Shown here in pieces: positions 31,437-34,508 of a stretch of DNA of 34,508 nucleotides. The stretch is taken from the NCBI GenBank assembly GCA_022821865.1, contig JAJECW010000038.1:1-34508 (forward strand), read 5' to 3'. The position numbers and the translations under genes were made by a program. The notes beneath the pieces were generated by a model. That model worked only from the letters and a program-made list of their open reading frames with translations. It made no database searches and was not told where the DNA came from. Source of the DNA: Pseudomonadales bacterium. Lineage in GTDB: Bacteria; Pseudomonadota; Gammaproteobacteria; Pseudomonadales; Pseudohongiellaceae. Every line of letters starts with the position of its first letter. Position 1 is the first letter of the stretch.

Positions 31437-33213
31437 TTCTGTCCTTCCAGATTTCAATGGCCTGATTGACGCGGCCCGAGTCGGAACTCAGGCTCTCGAT
31501 ATGTGCGCTCAGGTGGCGGCTTATGGACTCGATGCGGTCGCCAACCGTCGCGGCGCTCAGGCCCATGGTCGCGCCCGCCTTGACGAAATCTCCGCTTGTC
31601 AGCTGATCCCGCTTGCCCGCCAGCGCTAAGGCCATTTGATCGTTTGCAAGGCCGGGAAAGACCCGGGTCGTCACGGTGTCGTAGACTGGCGCAAGGCGTA
31701 CGGAAGTGAAATTCTTCGCGCCCTCGGGCGCCACTTTCAGCATGCCCATGTTCTTCAGGTGAAAATCGCCGTCGGCGATGAGCCAGGCAAAGATAGCGCG
31801 TCCGAGCAACGTCAAGATGTCCGCCTCGGAATCGGTGGAGGCGCCCCGCAGCACTCGCGCAGCCTGCTCGATGGAGCCCTCGTACTTTTCGGTCGGAGCG
31901 ACTCCGCGCACGGACGCCATGTCTTCCAGTGCGATTCCGCGCTGGTCGTTCCGGTCTCGCCGGATATCGAATCGTTCGATCAGCAGCGCGTCGGGCAAGC
32001 CTTGCGGCATCGGGACGATCGCATGAGCGGGAGTGTCGAATCCGCAGGCCCGGGCCGCCGCCAGACATGCCGCTTCGACTTGGGGAAGTTCTTCGAATCC
32101 TGCGCCTGGCGACGGTTTCAGGATATGCGTGAAGGCCCGGTCGTGGGTCGGCCGCAGCAATCCTTCCGCCGAGAGATTCATCGGCAGCTTGATCTGAACT
32201 CCCGACAGGCGCGGCGTCGCGGCCGAGGCGAACAATTCGGCCATGCGATCTTCCAGCGATTTCTCGAAAGCGGGCGTGGGGCCTTCGTAGCCTCCCGTAA
32301 AAGCGCCTTCGCGGGTGAACGATTCAAGCCGCCCTTCGAGTACGTCGGCGGGCAAGGTCTGAAGATCTTCCGGGTTCGCCGAAATCACGATATTCGACAA
32401 GTAGCGTTTGCCGGCGGATACGCGCTCGACTTCCGATTTCGGTTGCAGAACGCGTTCGAGCCAGCCTTCTGGCAGCAGGCTCTCGATGAAAGGCGGCAGC
32501 CTCCCCGGAGGTCCGGCTCGAACCGGGAAAGCGGCTTCCGGAGCGGTTTGCTCCCAACGCCAGACCGAACCGTCATGGGAAAGCGCGCCGACCCGTTCGC
32601 CATGCCAGCCCACGTGAAGCACGGCTTCCGGCGGCGGCGCCTCTCGCAACGGAGTTTTGAAAAAGGCCTCCGCCCGCGCCGCTTCCTTGCGCCAGCCGTT
32701 GGCTTCGGCCAGCCGCCAGCATTCCATAACGGCGGTCTGTATACCGCCGGCATCGATCAGACGCGCGGCGATATCGCTTTGCATCGTGGTAGACATGGCC
32801 GCGGCGGCTTCGCTACGCCGCCGAAAAGATTCCAGGTACCGAAAGCGCAAGCTTGAGCGGCGGACCCTGAAGTCGCCCAGCGAGTCGGAAGTTTCCACTT
32901 GCTCCGTTTCGGGCGCGTGCGGGGCGCGAGTCTGTACGATTTCCAGGTTGCGCAGTCTTGTTCGGCTGTTGCGATTGCCGCCCAGGAACAGGCGGAAATC
33001 CGGGGTGGGCGCTAGCAGTTCGGCGCTGGCTCCGCAAAGATATGTGCTGGGGTAGAGATAGCCGGTGATTCGCAGCGCATGATTGAACAGCACCGCGTCG
33101 GCGTCGTCATCCGCCTCGACATAGATTCCCCGCATGACCTGCACGAGTTTGCCGGTCTCCACGCCATATTGGGCGCGATGCTTGTCTATGGTTTCCCCGA
33201 CGAGATGGAGCAT
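31414..33213 (-). CDS. HipA-type kinase fused to an N-terminal AbiEi-like domain
   Basis: The 599-residue protein has two parts. Residues 1 to about 190 begin GKLVQVMRGIYVEADDDADA and ...LYPSTYLCGASAELLAP, the pattern of AbiEi-type antitoxin/regulator N-termini (RVRRGLY, SxxSAL). Residues from about 195 are a HipA kinase: HVGWHGERVGALS, PPFIESLLPEGWLE, Gly/Ser loop LSGVQIKLPM (336-345), FTHILKPSPG, catalytic ADGDFHLKN (480-488) and PVYDTVTTRVFP (509-520). Kinase residues look intact. It is about 180 residues longer than ordinary HipA. No separate HipB gene accompanies it; the N-terminal domain may serve as built-in antitoxin and DNA-binding regulator. The ribosome site AGAAGG lies inside an upstream operator-like repeat. 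Confidence 0.8.
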   Translation of the reverse strand: MLHLVGETIDKHRAQYGVETGKLVQVMRGIYVEADDDADAVLFNHALRITGYLYPSTYLCGASAELLAPTPDFRLFLGGNRNSRTRLRNLEIVQTRAPHAPETEQVETSDSLGDFRVRRSSLRFRYLESFRRRSEAAAAMSTTMQSDIAARLIDAGGIQTAVMECWRLAEANGWRKEAARAEAFFKTPLREAPPPEAVLHVGWHGERVGALSHDGSVWRWEQTAPEAAFPVRAGPPGRLPPFIESLLPEGWLERVLQPKSEVERVSAGKRYLSNIVISANPEDLQTLPADVLEGRLESFTREGAFTGGYEGPTPAFEKSLEDRMAELFASAATPRLSGVQIKLPMNLSAEGLLRPTHDRAFTHILKPSPGAGFEELPQVEAACLAAARACGFDTPAHAIVPMPQGLPDALLIERFDIRRDRNDQRGIALEDMASVRGVAPTEKYEGSIEQAARVLRGASTDSEADILTLLGRAIFAWLIADGDFHLKNMGMLKVAPEGAKNFTSVRLAPVYDTVTTRVFPGLANDQMALALAGKRDQLTSGDFVKAGATMGLSAATVGDRIESISRHLSAHIESLSSDSGRVNQAIEIWKDRITFASSV

Positions 33214-33318
33214 TTTCCGACCTTCTCCGTTCTAAAATACGAGAAAGTAGCATTTTCCGGGAGAATTTTCAATATTTTCCTACCTTCTCGTACTTTACGA
33301 CCGCGAAAGTAGGAAAAT
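33212..33318. promoter_or_regulatory. Cluster of operator-like repeats before the HipA fusion gene
   Basis: Variants of ATTTTCCTACCTTCTCG occur at 33212-33228 (+, ATTTTCCGACCTTCTCC), 33274-33290 (+, exact) and 33302-33318 (-, ATTTTCCTACTTTCGCG). A partial copy lies at 33240-33249 (-, TACTTTCTCG), beside another ATTTTCC at 33252. The copies at 33274 and 33302 face each other as a perfect 10-bp inverted repeat. They span the space between the divergent HipA fusion and redoxin genes. Confidence 0.65.
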
Positions 33319-33390
33319 CTCCAAACCCTTCAGAATTTGCCGATTCCGTTGCTAGAATGGGCGGCAATGACACAAGCGGGACTCAAGCTG

Positions 33391-34508
33391 ATGAAACGAC
33401 ACACATTTCCGGTAGCGGCAACCTTTTCGGCCCTGCTGGCATTCGCCGGCGGCGCTGTCGGGCAGGATGCGGCGGAGACCGCGGAAAGACAGCCGATCGT
33501 AGTGGCCGAGCTCGGGCCGCAGGTCGGGGAGCTGGTTCCGGATTTCGAGATGGTGGACCAGTTTGGCAATACTCATGATCTCGATTCGATCATGGGGCCG
33601 AACGGCGCCATGTTGCTGTTCCACCGCTCCGCAGACTGGTGACCCTATTGCAAAGCGCAACTCGTGGAGTTGCAAGAGCGATTGGGTGAGCTGGAAAGCG
33701 CCGGCATCGGCGCGGCGGCCATCAGTTACGATTCTCCCGCTGTGCTGGCGGATTTCGCCCAGCGCCGCGGTATCGATTTTCCCCTCTTGTCGGATGAAGA
33801 GTCCGAGGTCATCGCGCGTTACGGCATCCTCAATACCGTCGCCGAGGAAGCGCTCGAAGACGGCAGCGACGATCCTGATCTGGTCGCCGAAGTGGCGCGT
33901 TACGTCTCGGTATTCGGCGCCGGCCAGTTATTCGTGGGCACGCCGTATCCCGGCACGTTCATCGTCGATGGCGAAGGCCGCGTGACTTCCCGCTACTTCG
34001 AGGAGTTTTACCGCGAACGCAACACGACCACGAACGTGCTGCTCAAGGAAGGCATCGGCGTCTCGCCCATCGAGGCCATCGAAGGCTCGTCGCCGCAACT
34101 CGATTTCACCGCCTGGCCGAGCAATACCCTCGTGGGCATGGGTACGCGATTTTCCATCGTCATCGAAGTGCGGCCCGGCGAGAACATGCATGTCTATGCG
34201 CCGGGCGCGGAAGGCAACGGCTACCGGGTGATCGGCCTCGAACTGGCGCCTTCGGACATGTACCGGCTCGAGCCCGTGGAGTTTCCGGAATCGGAGATCT
34301 ACTATTTCGCGCCGCTCGACGAATACGTGCCCGTGTTCCAGGAGCCGTTCACGATATTGCAGGAAGTCGTGATGGCCGCGACGCCGGAAACCGAGGAAGC
34401 GCTGAGCGACATGGAAACCATTACCTTGTCGGGATTCCTCAACTATCAGGCCTGCGACGACGCGATCTGCTATCTGCCCCAGTCGGTGCCGATCTCATTC
34501 GTGCTCGA
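33391..34508 (+). CDS. Secreted redoxin selenoprotein with Sec-x-x-Cys motif and DsbD-N-like C-terminal part, partial
   Basis: From ATG 33391 (ATG 33367 is an alternative) a signal peptide (FPVAATFSALLAFAGGAVGQ) leads to an AhpC/TSA-type redoxin: GPQVGELVPDFEMVDQFGNT, then LLFHRSADW, a TGA at 33640-33642, and PYCKAQLVELQERL. Relatives have WCPYC here, so the TGA replaces the first active-site Cys (position 84, C87 remaining). The frame stays open for 289 further codons to the window end, with clear redoxin sequence (AAISYDSPAVLADFAQ, FPLLSDEESEVIARYGI, VGTPYPGTFIVDGEGRVTSR). The last part, FLNYQACDDAICYLPQSVPI, resembles the N-terminal domain of DsbD. A SECIS-like hairpin follows the TGA. Selenocysteine is preferred over a nonsense mutation. 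The 3' end is outside the window. Confidence 0.8.
33640..33673 (+). promoter_or_regulatory. Sec UGA codon and putative bacterial SECIS hairpin
   Basis: After TGA (33640-33642), GCAACTC (33657-33663), loop GTG (33664-33666) and GAGTTGC (33667-33673) form a perfect 7-bp hairpin. The apical loop starts 21 bases after the UGA and begins with G. These values fall in the range known for bacterial SECIS elements read by SelB. Confidence 0.65.

Noticed and set aside
33640..33642. TGA as a simple nonsense mutation making a redoxin pseudogene
   Set aside because: The downstream frame is intact to the window edge, the codon replaces the first active-site Cys, and a SECIS-like hairpin follows. A mutation or sequencing error is still possible but less likely.
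1..34508. CRISPR arrays, rRNA, tRNA and riboswitches
   Set aside because: No regularly spaced repeats, no cloverleaf-like segments and no recognisable conserved RNA sequences were found on reading. A covariance search could still find a short RNA.

Overview
The window is GC-rich, densely packed bacterial DNA. AmiD-type amidase, HipBA, AbiE, a TTQ amine dehydrogenase cluster and many secreted redox and c-type cytochrome proteins point to a Gram-negative proteobacterium, most likely a gammaproteobacterium. The abundance of toxin-antitoxin modules, an ankyrin protein and an R-M cassette would fit an environmental or host-associated (for example marine or sponge) lineage; that part is inference. 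No rRNA, tRNA or CRISPR array was recognised.

Layout. 1-1045 (-) is the 5' part of a secreted repeat-type protein that runs off the window. 1413-3740 (+) holds a secreted haem/copper-type protein and a secreted partner, followed directly by the relic of an IS1380-family transposase. 4462-4996 is a DUF433/DUF5615 toxin-antitoxin pair. 5009-9978 (-) has a secreted protein of unknown function and a tightly overlapping operon: SSS symporter, aldo/keto reductase, TauD-like dioxygenase. 10115-14359 (+) has amiD and then a compact amine dehydrogenase cluster mauB-mauE-mauD-mauA plus a monohaem cytochrome c. 14347-16495 has a DUF2834 membrane protein and hipBA with a palindromic operator.

16600-23905 looks like a periplasmic 3-keto-sugar pathway: a DUF1080 hydrolase, a GMC oxidoreductase with its Tat-exported small subunit, and a xylose-isomerase-like epimerase. 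A two-gene cassette (C5 DNA methyltransferase and an HgiDII/BbrUII-type GHKL-ATPase nuclease) sits inside it, bounded by a 63-bp direct repeat of the 3' end of the DUF1080 gene. 24055-24677 is a Phd/VapC pair, and 24672-28703 (-) holds an SDS-type alkylsulfatase, a small protein and a large secreted TPR protein. 28982-29800 is an ankyrin protein whose C-terminal tail copies the tail of the gene ending at 3740. 30093-31436 holds a decayed abiE operon beside an intact brnTA. 31414-33213 (-) is a HipA kinase fused to an N-terminal AbiEi-like domain, with a cluster of related operator-like sites upstream.

The most striking item is at the right edge. A secreted redoxin gene (from 33391, open to the window end) is interrupted by one in-frame TGA exactly where the first cysteine of a WCPYC redox motif belongs. 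A hairpin with bacterial SECIS geometry follows 21 nt later. It is best read as a selenoprotein (Sec-Pro-Tyr-Cys) that ordinary annotation would split in two. Other recurring themes are duplicated gene 3' ends (two independent cases) and a family of palindromic intergenic repeats with a compensated stem.
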